A stretch of DNA of 32,466 nt from Rubrobacter sp. (GCA_013697825.1 JACCWD010000129.1:1-32466), one strand, 5' to 3'; counted from the stretch's first letter, positions 7,859-16,107 are shown. The notes: generated by a model from the sequence alone, not told the origin. Numbers and translations are program-made.

Positions 7859-9499
7859 ATGCACCGTTCCATTACCGAAAACACTCTGTTCTACGGCGAC
7901 AACCTCTCAATCATGCGTGAGTACATCGCAAGCGAGAGCGTAGACCTCGTTTACCTGGACCCGCCATTCAACTCCAGCCGCACCTACAATGTCCTCTTCC
8001 GCGATGAATCCGGCAAGCACTCGGAAGCTCAGATAGAAGCCTTTGAGGATACTTGGCACTGGGGGCCGGATGCCGAACAGACGTACCACGAGCTAGTTAC
8101 CGAAGCCTCAGACGAGGTATCCAAAGCCGTAGCCGCGCTTAGGGAATTGATCGGGACGAATCAGGTTATGGCGTACCTCGTGATGATGGCCGCTCGGCTC
8201 GTGGAACTACACAGAGTTCTGAAGCCAACCGGAAGCCTGTATCTTCATTGTGATCCGACCGCCAGCCACTATTTGAAGATCGTCTTGGATACTATCTTCG
8301 ACCCGCGCCAGTTCAGGAATGAGATCATCTGGAAGCGAACCAGCGCACACGGCGACGCAAAGCGCCGTTACGCCGACGTTAGCGATACGATACTCTTCTA
8401 TACAAAGACCAATCAAGCCGAGTTCTCCGTACAGTACAAGCCACACGACCAGTCCTATGTGGACAAGTTCTATCGGCACGTAGACCCCGACGGGCGACGC
8501 TACCAGATTGATAACTTGACTAGTCCTAACCCTCGCCCCAATCTCGTATACGACTACAAAGGATACAAGCCTCACCAGTACGGTTGGCGAGTATCACGGG
8601 AACGTATGGAACGGCTAGACGCAGAAGGTAGGCTTTACTTTCCTAAGAATCTCGATGGAAGAATTCGTCAGAAACGGTACTTGGACGAGATGCATGGCAA
8701 CCCAATCAGCAACGTATGGGATGACGTGCAGCCTGTAAGCTCTCATGCAGCCGAACGTCTCGGATACCCGACACAGAAGCCCTTAGCCTTGCTAGAGCGG
8801 ATCATCAACGCAAGCAGCAATCCCGGCGACGTGGTTCTTGACCCGTTCTGCGGCTGCGGAACGGCCATAGCAGCAGCGCAGAAACTAGGGCGCAAATGGA
8901 TCGGGATAGACGTTACCCATCTCTCTATCGCCCTTCAGAAGTACCGCCTCGAAGCCATGTTCCCTGGCATCGAGTTTGAAGTCAGAGGAGAACCGGGAGA
9001 CGTAGGAGCCGCAAGGCAACTAGCCCTGGACGACCGCTTTCAATTCCAGTGGTGGGCATTGTCTCTAGTCAGAGCAAAGCCGCTTGGAAGCAAGTCTGGG
9101 GGCAAGACCGGGAAAAAGGGTGCAGACAGAGGGATAGACGGGATCATCAACTTCTTTGACGGAGGTGGCAAGCCGAAGAGGGTACTCGTGCAGGTCAAGT
9201 CAGGCAAAGTGAAAAGTGGCGACATACGCGACCTTGTAGGCACTGTAGAACGCGAAGGGGCAGCGATAGGGGTCTTCATCACGCTGGAGAATTCGACCCG
9301 CGACATGAGGACAGAAGCCGCCAGCGCGGGCTTCTACCGCTCCGATGGCTGGGGCCAGGACTACCCGAAGATTCAGATACTCACTACAGAAGAACTGTTG
9401 CACGGCGCGGGAATAAAAATGCCCCCGCAGTACGGTACGTTCAAAGAATCCCAACGAGTACGAGCAGACGCGGAAGAGCATCCACGCCTCAACTTCTAA
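7859..9499 (+). CDS. DNA (N6-adenine/N4-cytosine) methyltransferase fused to an Mrr-like PD-(D/E)XK nuclease domain
   Basis: DLVYLDPPFNSSRTYN (motif IV), VVLDPFCGCGTAIAAAQKLGRKWIGID (motif I). C-terminal RGIDGIINFF...VLVQVKSGKV nuclease motif. Confidence 0.85.
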   Translation: MHRSITENTLFYGDNLSIMREYIASESVDLVYLDPPFNSSRTYNVLFRDESGKHSEAQIEAFEDTWHWGPDAEQTYHELVTEASDEVSKAVAALRELIGTNQVMAYLVMMAARLVELHRVLKPTGSLYLHCDPTASHYLKIVLDTIFDPRQFRNEIIWKRTSAHGDAKRRYADVSDTILFYTKTNQAEFSVQYKPHDQSYVDKFYRHVDPDGRRYQIDNLTSPNPRPNLVYDYKGYKPHQYGWRVSRERMERLDAEGRLYFPKNLDGRIRQKRYLDEMHGNPISNVWDDVQPVSSHAAERLGYPTQKPLALLERIINASSNPGDVVLDPFCGCGTAIAAAQKLGRKWIGIDVTHLSIALQKYRLEAMFPGIEFEVRGEPGDVGAARQLALDDRFQFQWWALSLVRAKPLGSKSGGKTGKKGADRGIDGIINFFDGGGKPKRVLVQVKSGKVKSGDIRDLVGTVEREGAAIGVFITLENSTRDMRTEAASAGFYRSDGWGQDYPKIQILTTEELLHGAGIKMPPQYGTFKESQRVRADAEEHPRLNF

Positions 9500-9544
9500 G
9501 AATTTTTGTGCAGACCATCCATTATTTGTGCAAGCGGCTTTTTA

Positions 9545-9555
9545 TGTGCAAGGCC
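9545..9555 (-). repeat. Right terminal inverted repeat TGTGCAAGGCC
   Basis: Reverse complement of 4652-4662. Confidence 0.85.
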
Positions 9556-9564
9556 GGACGAGGA
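9556..9564 (+). repeat. Right target-site duplication GGACGAGGA
   Basis: Identical to 4643-4651. Confidence 0.85.
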
Positions 9565-9784
9565 GGAGATAAAGCGGCGGGTGGCCGAGAATCTCGACGC
9601 GCTCGACCGGGCGGGAAAGATGGAGGTCCTCGATCTCTCCGAGAGGCTTTCCGGTGATGCGCCGGGGCGGGACACGAGGGCGGCGCTCCTTGCGTATGCG
9701 GGCGCCATCCCTGCGGAGGATCTCGATCTCATGAAGTAGGTAATAGAGGAGGGGTGCGAGAGGGTGGATGAAGAGGAGTGGTAG
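9556..9784 (+). pseudogene. 3' part of the interrupted TA antitoxin gene, with an in-frame TAG at 9737-9739 before a conserved-looking tail VIEEGCERVDEEEW*
   Basis: Frame continues 9740-9784 as VIEEGCERVDEEEW*, a typical antitoxin C-terminus. The natural stop overlaps the toxin GTG start. Chimeric ORF 9506-9739 could still express part of it. Confidence 0.75.
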
Positions 9785-10188
9785 GGGCGGGGCGGCCTCA
9801 CGGGGTTCTTCTCGACACGAACGTCGTGATCGCGGCCTTCAACCGAGAGGGCGAGGCGCGGGAGCGGATCGAGGAATCACCCGCCGGTTCCCTCTTCGTT
9901 CCCATCATCGTACTCGGCGAATTGCGCTTCGGGGCGCGGAAGTCTGGCAGGGTCGAGGAGAACCTGCGAAAGATCGAAGCCTTCGCCGCCGCGTCGGACG
10001 TTCTTCCTTGCGATGAGGCGACCGCCCGACTTCATGGCGACGTAAAGGCCGATTTGCGCCGGAAGGGTCGGCCCATCCCGGAGAACGATATTTGGATCTC
10101 CGCAACCGCGCTCCAGCATGACCTCACAATCGCCACCCGCGATCCCCACTTCGATCACGTCGAGGGACTGAGAACCGAACGATGGTGA
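9778..10188 (+). CDS. vapC: PIN-domain (VapC-type) toxin
   Basis: LLDTNVVIAAF, VLGELRFGARKS, PENDIWISATAL, IATRDPHFDHV: all PIN acidic residues present. Confidence 0.88.
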   Translation: MVGAGRPHGVLLDTNVVIAAFNREGEARERIEESPAGSLFVPIIVLGELRFGARKSGRVEENLRKIEAFAAASDVLPCDEATARLHGDVKADLRRKGRPIPENDIWISATALQHDLTIATRDPHFDHVEGLRTERW

Positions 10189-10276
10189 AAAGAGAGGCGA
10201 ACACCGAGGAAGCCGACACGACGGCGCCCATAAAGCTAAAATCCCTCCCCGTGGCGAACACGACGAAAAACACCGC

Positions 10277-10936
10277 ATGAGCACCGGACCCCTCGCCCTC
10301 ATGGTTCGCGTCCGCGACGAGCCGGGGACCCTCCACGCCCTCACCCGCGTCATCTTCGAGCGCCGGGCGAACATCACGTACGTGGACATCGCCGAGCGTG
10401 GCGAAGAGGTGTCCACCGTGTATTTCGAGATGGAGGAAGTCTCCTCGGAGGAGGCCATGATCGGCGCCCTCGGAAACCTCTCCATAGTCCATTCGGTCGA
10501 ACGCGCCCCATCGTTCGCGAAGATTTACGGCAAGCGCATCATCGTGGTGGGGGGCGGGGCGCAAGTCGGGCAAGTCGTCGTCGGGGCCGTCGCCGAGGCC
10601 GACCGCCACAACATCCGCGGAGAGAAGATCTCCGTGGACACCATCCCCCTCGTCGGAGAGAAGGAACTCGCCGACGCGACCCGCGCCGTCGCCCGCCTCC
10701 CCCGCGCCGTCGCCCTCGTCCTCGCGGGTTCGCTCATGGGAGGCGATGTGGCGAAGGCGGTATACGAAATTCGGGAGAAAGGCATCATCGTGCTTTCACT
10801 GAACATGCCCGGAAGCGTCCCGGACGCGGCCGACCTCGTGGTGAGCGATCCGGTTCAATGCGGTGTGATGGCGGTGATGGCCGTCTCGGAGTCGGCGCGG
10901 TTCGATATACGGCTTCAGCGTGGGAGGAGATATTGA
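10277..10936 (+). CDS. ACT-domain / DUF5612-like regulatory protein
   Basis: N-terminal ACT pattern LALMVRVRDEPGTLHALTRVIFERRANITYVDI, then KRIIVVGGGAQVGQVVVGAVAEADRHNIRGE. Confidence 0.75.
   Translation: MSTGPLALMVRVRDEPGTLHALTRVIFERRANITYVDIAERGEEVSTVYFEMEEVSSEEAMIGALGNLSIVHSVERAPSFAKIYGKRIIVVGGGAQVGQVVVGAVAEADRHNIRGEKISVDTIPLVGEKELADATRAVARLPRAVALVLAGSLMGGDVAKAVYEIREKGIIVLSLNMPGSVPDAADLVVSDPVQCGVMAVMAVSESARFDIRLQRGRRY
10889..10936 (+). repeat. Copy 1 of the duplicated gene end encoding ESARFDIRLQRGRRY*
   Basis: 48 nt matching 11593-11640; includes an identical 26-mer TTCGATATACGGCTTCAGCGTGGGAG. Confidence 0.9.
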
Positions 10937-10949
10937 TGGGCGGAGACGC

Positions 10950-11273
10950 TTATTTGAGTATGCCTTCGCGCTTCTCTTCTTCATAAAGACGCTCGACGAC
11001 GAACTCCTTGAGCATCGTTTGATAGCCTTTGCCTTTGCTCTCGGCGAGCGTTTTCAATCGGTCGAGTACATCCTCGTCGAAGCGCACCGCTACGGGCTTC
11101 GTTCGAGGACGGGGTGGAGGGAGCGCATCTTCCGGCGTGCTTCTCGCCTTTTCGAGGTACTCCTCCGTTACTTCGTGGGTGTCCCAGAATTCCCGCGCCT
11201 CTTTCTCGTTCATTTCCGGCGGCACCTCGGAAGGGTCGGTTAAGGGGATCATTCGCGCTTCGCCATCGCTCAT
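10950..11273 (-). CDS. brnA: BrnA-type antitoxin
   Basis: MSDGEARMIPLTDPSEVPPEMNEKEAREFWDTHEVTEEYLEKA...KPVAVRFDEDVLDRLKTLAESKGKGYQTMLKEFVVERL. Start overlaps the brnT stop by 4 nt. Confidence 0.85.
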   Translation of the reverse strand: MSDGEARMIPLTDPSEVPPEMNEKEAREFWDTHEVTEEYLEKARSTPEDALPPPRPRTKPVAVRFDEDVLDRLKTLAESKGKGYQTMLKEFVVERLYEEEKREGILK

Positions 11274-11563
11274 CTTTTTCTCCTTCGGTACGATCTTTTC
11301 TCGTTTTTGCTCGCGTCTCGGGCTGTGACCACCCGCGTCGTCCCACCGCCGCGCTCCATGACGACGACGAGAATTCTGCCATCCTCGGTCGCGCCGATCA
11401 CACCGGCCCGCCCACCATGCGCCGGGAATGGAACCCGGCCCGGATCCCAAACCGCGTCCTCGGCCTCCCACGTGTCCACCCCGTGCCGCACAATATGCTC
11501 GATGTTGTCTTCATCCCAGTCGAACACTCGATGCCTTCCTTTTGTATATTCTATAGTATTCAC
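11270..11563 (-). CDS. brnT: BrnT-family toxin
   Basis: VFDWDEDNIEHIVRHGVDTWEAEDAVWD...RILVVVMER...TRVVTARDASKNEKRSYRRR. Confidence 0.87.
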   Translation of the reverse strand: MNTIEYTKGRHRVFDWDEDNIEHIVRHGVDTWEAEDAVWDPGRVPFPAHGGRAGVIGATEDGRILVVVMERGGGTTRVVTARDASKNEKRSYRRRKR

Positions 11564-11592
11564 AAATTAGCCTGCGAAGCGGAACCATCCCG

Positions 11593-11640
11593 GAGTCCGC
11601 CCGCTTCGATATACGGCTTCAGCGTGGGAGAAGGTATTGA
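11593..11640 (+). repeat. Copy 2 of the duplicated gene end encoding ESARFDIRLQRGRRY*
   Basis: Same peptide as 10889-10936 with only synonymous differences. Confidence 0.9.
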
Positions 11641-11647
11641 CCGGGGG

Positions 11648-11724
11648 TCGCTTCGCTCACGTTCTCGGTTTTTAGTTCCCGGTGCTCGGCAAAAACCAAA
11701 AACCGAGAACGGCGAGCGAAGCGA
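11648..11724. repeat. Heptad-periodic inverted-repeat array H1
   Basis: TCGCTTCGCTC/GAGCGAAGCGA and GTTCTCGGTTTTT/AAAAACCGAGAAC stems; units GTTCTCG GTTTTTA GTTCCCG GTGCTCG / AAAAACC AAAAACC GAGAACG. Confidence 0.85.
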
Positions 11725-11825
11725 GCATATGCGATACAATCCTCTCTCGGAGGAACCCCCTCCGCGACCCTCGGCATTTGTTTGTCCCGCGCGACGATGC
11801 CGCTCGACAACGAATCGGAGAAGGT

Positions 11826-13610
11826 ATGGACTTTCGCAATATCGCTATCATCGCCCACGTCGACCACGGCAAAACAACCCTCGTGGACGGGATGCTTTCC
11901 CAAACCATGGACTTCGGCCACGGCCAAAAACTGGCGGAGAGGGCGATGGACTCGAACGTCCTCGAACGCGAACGCGGAATCACGATCCTTTCGAAGAACA
12001 CGGCGGTCGAATACGACGGCGTGAAGATAAACATCGTGGACACGCCGGGACACGCGGACTTCGGCGGCGAGGTCGAGCGCGTCCTCGGCATGGTGGACGG
12101 CGGACTCCTTCTCGTGGACGCCGCCGAGGGGCCGATGCCGCAGACTCGGTTCGTGCTTCGGAAGGCGATCGAACTCGGGCTGAAAATTATCGTCGTCATA
12201 AACAAGATCGACCGCCACGACGCCCGCCCCGACGAGGTCGTGAACCTCACTTTCGACCTCATGGCGGAACTCGGAGCGTCCGACGAGCAACTCGACTTCC
12301 CCGTCCTTTATTCCGTCGCCCGCGAAGGACGCGCTTTCACCGACATGGACGAGCCGAAGGAGAATATGAAGGAACTCTTCGAGACCGTCCTCGAAGAGAT
12401 ACCGCCGCCGGATGCCGACCTCGCCTCGCCGTTTCAGATGCTCGTGGCGAACCTCGATTATTCGGACTATCTCGGGCGCATTGCGATCGGAAGGGTTCGG
12501 CGCGGAACGGTGAAACGAGGCGAGTTCGTGAACCTCATCCACAAGGACGGCTCGATGTCTCGCGTTCGCGTGGCGCAGCCGTTCACGCATCTCGGACTCG
12601 AACGGGTCGAGGCCGAGGAGGTCGGGGCGGGGGACATCGTGGCGGTGTCGGGCATCGAGAGCGCGGAGATAGGGGAGACCATCTCCGACCTCGAAACGCC
12701 GGAGGCGCTCCCGATCATCACCGTGGACGAGCCGACGGTGAGCATGGTCTTCCAGCCGAACACGAGTCCGCTCGCCGGGAAGGAAGGCAAGTTCGTCACC
12801 TCGCGCCACCTCAAAGACCGCCTCGAACGCGAGGTTCAAACGAACGTGAGCCTCCGCGTATCGGAGCTTCGCCCCGACGAGTTCGAGGTCGCCGGAAGAG
12901 GGGAACTCCATCTCTCGGTGCTTCTCGAAAACATGCGGCGCGAAGGGTATGAAATTCAAGTCGCCTCCCCGCAAGTCATCACGAAGGAGGTGGACGGGAA
13001 GGTTCATGAACCCGTCGAGCATCTCGTCGTGGACGTGCCGGAGTCGTTCTCCTCGACGCTCATCGGGACGCTTTCGAGCCGGAAAGGCCGCCTCCTCGAT
13101 ATGGAGCCGCAAGGAAGCCGCGTTCGGATGGAGTTTCGCATTCCTTCGCGCGCGCTTTTCGGGTTTCGCACGCAGCTTCTCTCGATGACATCGGGCGAGG
13201 GCATCATGAGCCACGTCTTCGACGGGTACGAGCCGTGGGCCGGCGATCTCAAAACGAGGCGGAACGGGAGCCTCGTGGCGATGGAGGCCGGGGGGGCTTT
13301 CGCGTACTCGATCTGGAAATTGCAGGATCGCGGCGAGTTCTTCATAAACCCGGCGACCGAGGTATACGTCGGCATGATCGTCGGCGAACACAGCCGAGAG
13401 AGCGACCTGAACATAAACGTCTGCAAAAACAAAAAGCTAACGAACGTCCGCTCGGCGGGCGCGGACGACTCCCTCGCCCTCACGCCGCCACGAAAACTCA
13501 CCCTCGAAGATGCCCTCGAATACATAGCCGACGACGAGCTAGTGGAAATAACGCCGAAGACCATCCGCCTCCGCAAAAAGGTTCTCGCCCCGAACATGCG
13601 GAAGGTGTGA
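11826..13610 (+). CDS. typA: Ribosome-associated translational GTPase TypA/BipA
   Basis: NIAIIAHVDHGKTTLVDGML, RERGITI, DTPGHADFGGEVERVL, NKIDRHDARP; full length. Start set at MDFRNIAII. Confidence 0.95.
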   Translation: MDFRNIAIIAHVDHGKTTLVDGMLSQTMDFGHGQKLAERAMDSNVLERERGITILSKNTAVEYDGVKINIVDTPGHADFGGEVERVLGMVDGGLLLVDAAEGPMPQTRFVLRKAIELGLKIIVVINKIDRHDARPDEVVNLTFDLMAELGASDEQLDFPVLYSVAREGRAFTDMDEPKENMKELFETVLEEIPPPDADLASPFQMLVANLDYSDYLGRIAIGRVRRGTVKRGEFVNLIHKDGSMSRVRVAQPFTHLGLERVEAEEVGAGDIVAVSGIESAEIGETISDLETPEALPIITVDEPTVSMVFQPNTSPLAGKEGKFVTSRHLKDRLEREVQTNVSLRVSELRPDEFEVAGRGELHLSVLLENMRREGYEIQVASPQVITKEVDGKVHEPVEHLVVDVPESFSSTLIGTLSSRKGRLLDMEPQGSRVRMEFRIPSRALFGFRTQLLSMTSGEGIMSHVFDGYEPWAGDLKTRRNGSLVAMEAGGAFAYSIWKLQDRGEFFINPATEVYVGMIVGEHSRESDLNINVCKNKKLTNVRSAGADDSLALTPPRKLTLEDALEYIADDELVEITPKTIRLRKKVLAPNMRKV

Positions 13611-13623
13611 GCCGCTTCGCGGC

Positions 13624-13676
13624 GGTTCTCAGTTCTCAGTTTTTAGCTGAGAACCGAGAACTAAAAACCGGGAACG
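13624..13676. repeat. Heptad-periodic inverted-repeat array H2
   Basis: GGTTCTC AGTTCTC AGTTTTT AG / CT GAGAACC GAGAACT AAAAACC GGGAAC. Confidence 0.8.
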
Positions 13677-13744
13677 GTCGCGGAGCCGAAGGCGAAGCGA
13701 CACATGATAGAGTCTCCTTCGTGGGCAAAGTCGTGGAAAAGAGG

Positions 13745-14329
13745 ATGGAGCGGTTTCTCGGCGACCTCCGGCGGAGTCCGGTGGTTCCGACGGTTCGCTC
13801 GGACGGGAAGCCTTTGGAGGAGGCTCTCGCCGAGGAGCATCCGGCGATACTCGTGCTCGGCGGGAATATCTTCGACCTCACGCGGCGCATCGGGGGCGGG
13901 AAGCGGCGGACGCAGATTTTCGTCAATGTGGATCTCATCGGCGGCATCGCCGGGGATAAGAATGGGATCGGCTTTTTGTCCGAACACGTCGAAGGTATCG
14001 TCTCGACGAATCGGCAGGTTATAGAGCGGGCGAACTCGACGGACCTCATCACGGTCCAACGCCTCTTCGCGATCGACACGACGGCGATGGAGCGCGGCCT
14101 GAAACTGGTTCGGCGCACGAAGCCGCGGTGTGTGGAGATTCTCCCCGCGCTCGCGTATCCGCGCATGGCTTCGAGTTATTCGGAGCTTCTCGACCGCCCG
14201 GTTCTCGCCGGGGGGTTCGTGACGAGCGAGGAGGAGCTTTCGCGCATCCTCGACGCGGGAGCGGTCGGGGTTTCGACGAGCCACGAGGCGCTGTGGAAGC
14301 ACACGGTTGATTCCGGGGTGAAATCCTGA
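13745..14329 (+). CDS. glpP: Glycerol-3-phosphate-responsive antiterminator (GlpP family)
   Basis: HPAILVLGGNIFDL, IFVNVDLIGGIAGDKNGIGFL, VEGIVSTNRQVIERA, VEILPALAYPRMASSY, VLAGGFVTSEEELSRILDAGAVGVSTSHEALW. GTG starts at 13721 or 13733 also possible. Confidence 0.88.
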   Translation: MERFLGDLRRSPVVPTVRSDGKPLEEALAEEHPAILVLGGNIFDLTRRIGGGKRRTQIFVNVDLIGGIAGDKNGIGFLSEHVEGIVSTNRQVIERANSTDLITVQRLFAIDTTAMERGLKLVRRTKPRCVEILPALAYPRMASSYSELLDRPVLAGGFVTSEEELSRILDAGAVGVSTSHEALWKHTVDSGVKS

Positions 14330-14344
14330 TAGCTTGACGCCCAC

Positions 14345-14443
14345 AAAGCCATTCTGTGGCGAAAGCCCAATGACTTAGAGAGCCTCGCGCGGAGCCAACG
14401 TTTTCGGTCGAATGACCGGAACGCAGCCCGTGCGGGGCTTTTC
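14345..14443 (+). promoter_or_regulatory. Structured leader between glpP and the first FGGY kinase, with a terminator-like 3' hairpin
   Basis: Stems CCACA/TGTGG, CGTTTTCGGTC/GACCGGAACG and terminal AGCCC-gtgcg-GGGCT followed by TTTT. Confidence 0.5.
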
Positions 14444-14538
14444 GTGTGGGGCGAGGGAAAGGAGCCTCACGACCGGGGCGTATTAAACTGTGCATAAGGG
14501 AAAGGCTTCATAGAGTCTCTTTGGGAAAGGAGAGAGCG

Positions 14539-16107
14539 ATGGCTGAGGCACCGTACTTGATGGGCATCGACGGAGGAACCGGGGGCGTGAGGGTTGGCAT
14601 CTTCGACTGCGAGGGAACCGCCCTCGTCTTCCGCGGTGTCGAACACGGCACGAACTTCCCGCGCTCGGGGTGGGCGGAGCAAAGCCCCGACGACTGGTGG
14701 TCGTGCCTGTGCGAGGCGAGCCGGAAAGCCGTCGCCGACAGCGGCGTCCCGCCCGAGGAGATCGCCGGTATCTCCACCGACGCCACCACATGCACCGTCG
14801 TCGCGATGGACGGGCAAAACCGGGTGCTTCGACCCGCGCTTTTATGGATGGACGTGCGGGCCTCGGATCAAGCCCTCCGCGTTCAGCAAACCGGGGACCC
14901 GGCCCTCAAATACAACGGATACGGCCCCTCCTCCGCCGAGTGGATGCCCTCGAAAACCTTGTGGCTGAAAGAGAACGAGCCGGAGACGTACGACGCGGCG
15001 GAGCGCATATGCGACTACGCGGACTGGATGACCTTCCGCCTCACGGGCGAGTGGACGGCCTCCATAAACACCGCGAGCTTCCGCGCATACTACGACCGCG
15101 ACACCGGCGGATGGCCGGAGAGTTTGTATGACTCCCTCGGAATCGGCGACGTGCTCGAAAAGTTCCCCCCGCGAGTCCTCGACATGGGAGCGGCGGTCGG
15201 CGGTTTGACAAAGGAAGCCGCCGAAGAGATGGGTTTGCCGGAGGGTATTCCGGTCGCGCAAGGCGGGGGCGACGCTTTCGTCGGCGCGCTCGGACTCGGC
15301 GTGACGGAGCCGGGGAAGCTCGCTCTCATCACCGGCTCTTCGCACGTCATCGTCGGACAGGCCGCCGAGCCTCACTACGGGCGCGGGTTCTTCGGGTCGT
15401 ACACGGACGGCATCATGCCGGGGCAATACAGCGTGGAGGGCGGACAAGTGAGTACCGGCTCCATCGTCGCGTGGTTCAAAAACCAGTTCGCCGGGGAGGC
15501 GATGGCCGAGGCGAAGGAGCGCGGCGTCGACCCGTACGACGTCCTCAACGAGCAAGCCCGCGACATCCCCGTTGGATCCGACGGCCTCATCGTCATCGAC
15601 TATTTCCAGGGGAATCGCACCCCGTACACCGACCCGCTCGCCCGAGGCATGATGTGGGGGCTTTCGCTCGGCCACACCCCGGCCCATATGTTCCGGGCGA
15701 TCCTCGAAGGCATTTGCTACGGAACCGAGCATATCTTCCGCACGATGCGCGAGAAGGGCTTCCAGCCGGGCGAGTGCGTCGTCGCCGGAGGCCCGACGAA
15801 GAGCGACCTTTGGATGCAAATGCACGCCGACGTCTCGAACGTCCCCGTCTCCTTCACCACCGAGGGCGAAGGCCCCGTACTCGGCTCCGCGATGCTCGCC
15901 GCCGTCGGAGCGGGCGTGTACCCGGACATCCAAACCGCCGCCGAGCATATGGTCCACACCGAACGAACCATCGAACCGAACCCCGAGGCGCATGAGGCGT
16001 ACAAATTCTATGTGGATCGGTACATAGACACGTACCCGCAAATGCGCGAGCCGATGCACGCGACCGCCCGCCACCTCGCGGGCGAGGGAAAGATGGCCGA
16101 AGCGTAG
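14539..16107 (+). CDS. FGGY-family carbohydrate kinase (copy A)
   Basis: LMGIDGGTGGVRVGIFD N-terminal FGGY phosphate motif; ALITGSSHVIVG; close paralog of 25360-26919. Confidence 0.88.
   Translation: MAEAPYLMGIDGGTGGVRVGIFDCEGTALVFRGVEHGTNFPRSGWAEQSPDDWWSCLCEASRKAVADSGVPPEEIAGISTDATTCTVVAMDGQNRVLRPALLWMDVRASDQALRVQQTGDPALKYNGYGPSSAEWMPSKTLWLKENEPETYDAAERICDYADWMTFRLTGEWTASINTASFRAYYDRDTGGWPESLYDSLGIGDVLEKFPPRVLDMGAAVGGLTKEAAEEMGLPEGIPVAQGGGDAFVGALGLGVTEPGKLALITGSSHVIVGQAAEPHYGRGFFGSYTDGIMPGQYSVEGGQVSTGSIVAWFKNQFAGEAMAEAKERGVDPYDVLNEQARDIPVGSDGLIVIDYFQGNRTPYTDPLARGMMWGLSLGHTPAHMFRAILEGICYGTEHIFRTMREKGFQPGECVVAGGPTKSDLWMQMHADVSNVPVSFTTEGEGPVLGSAMLAAVGAGVYPDIQTAAEHMVHTERTIEPNPEAHEAYKFYVDRYIDTYPQMREPMHATARHLAGEGKMAEA

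Larger units (their letters stand above)
4652..9555. mobile_element. 4,904-bp transposon with defence-like cargo (transposase, ImmA/IrrE-XRE, hypothetical, KGG protein, MTase-nuclease fusion)
   Basis: Perfect 11-bp TIRs GGCCTTGCACA/TGTGCAAGGCC, three TGTGCA/TGCACA motifs at each end, a 9-bp direct duplication, lower GC than the host, and an internal DDE transposase. Confidence 0.85.

Noticed and set aside
14345-14443. Assigning the leader to a specific riboswitch class (e.g. c-di-GMP-I because of GAAA-loop-like and GAC segments)
   Set aside because: Core consensus elements could not be matched by eye; left as an unclassified structured leader.
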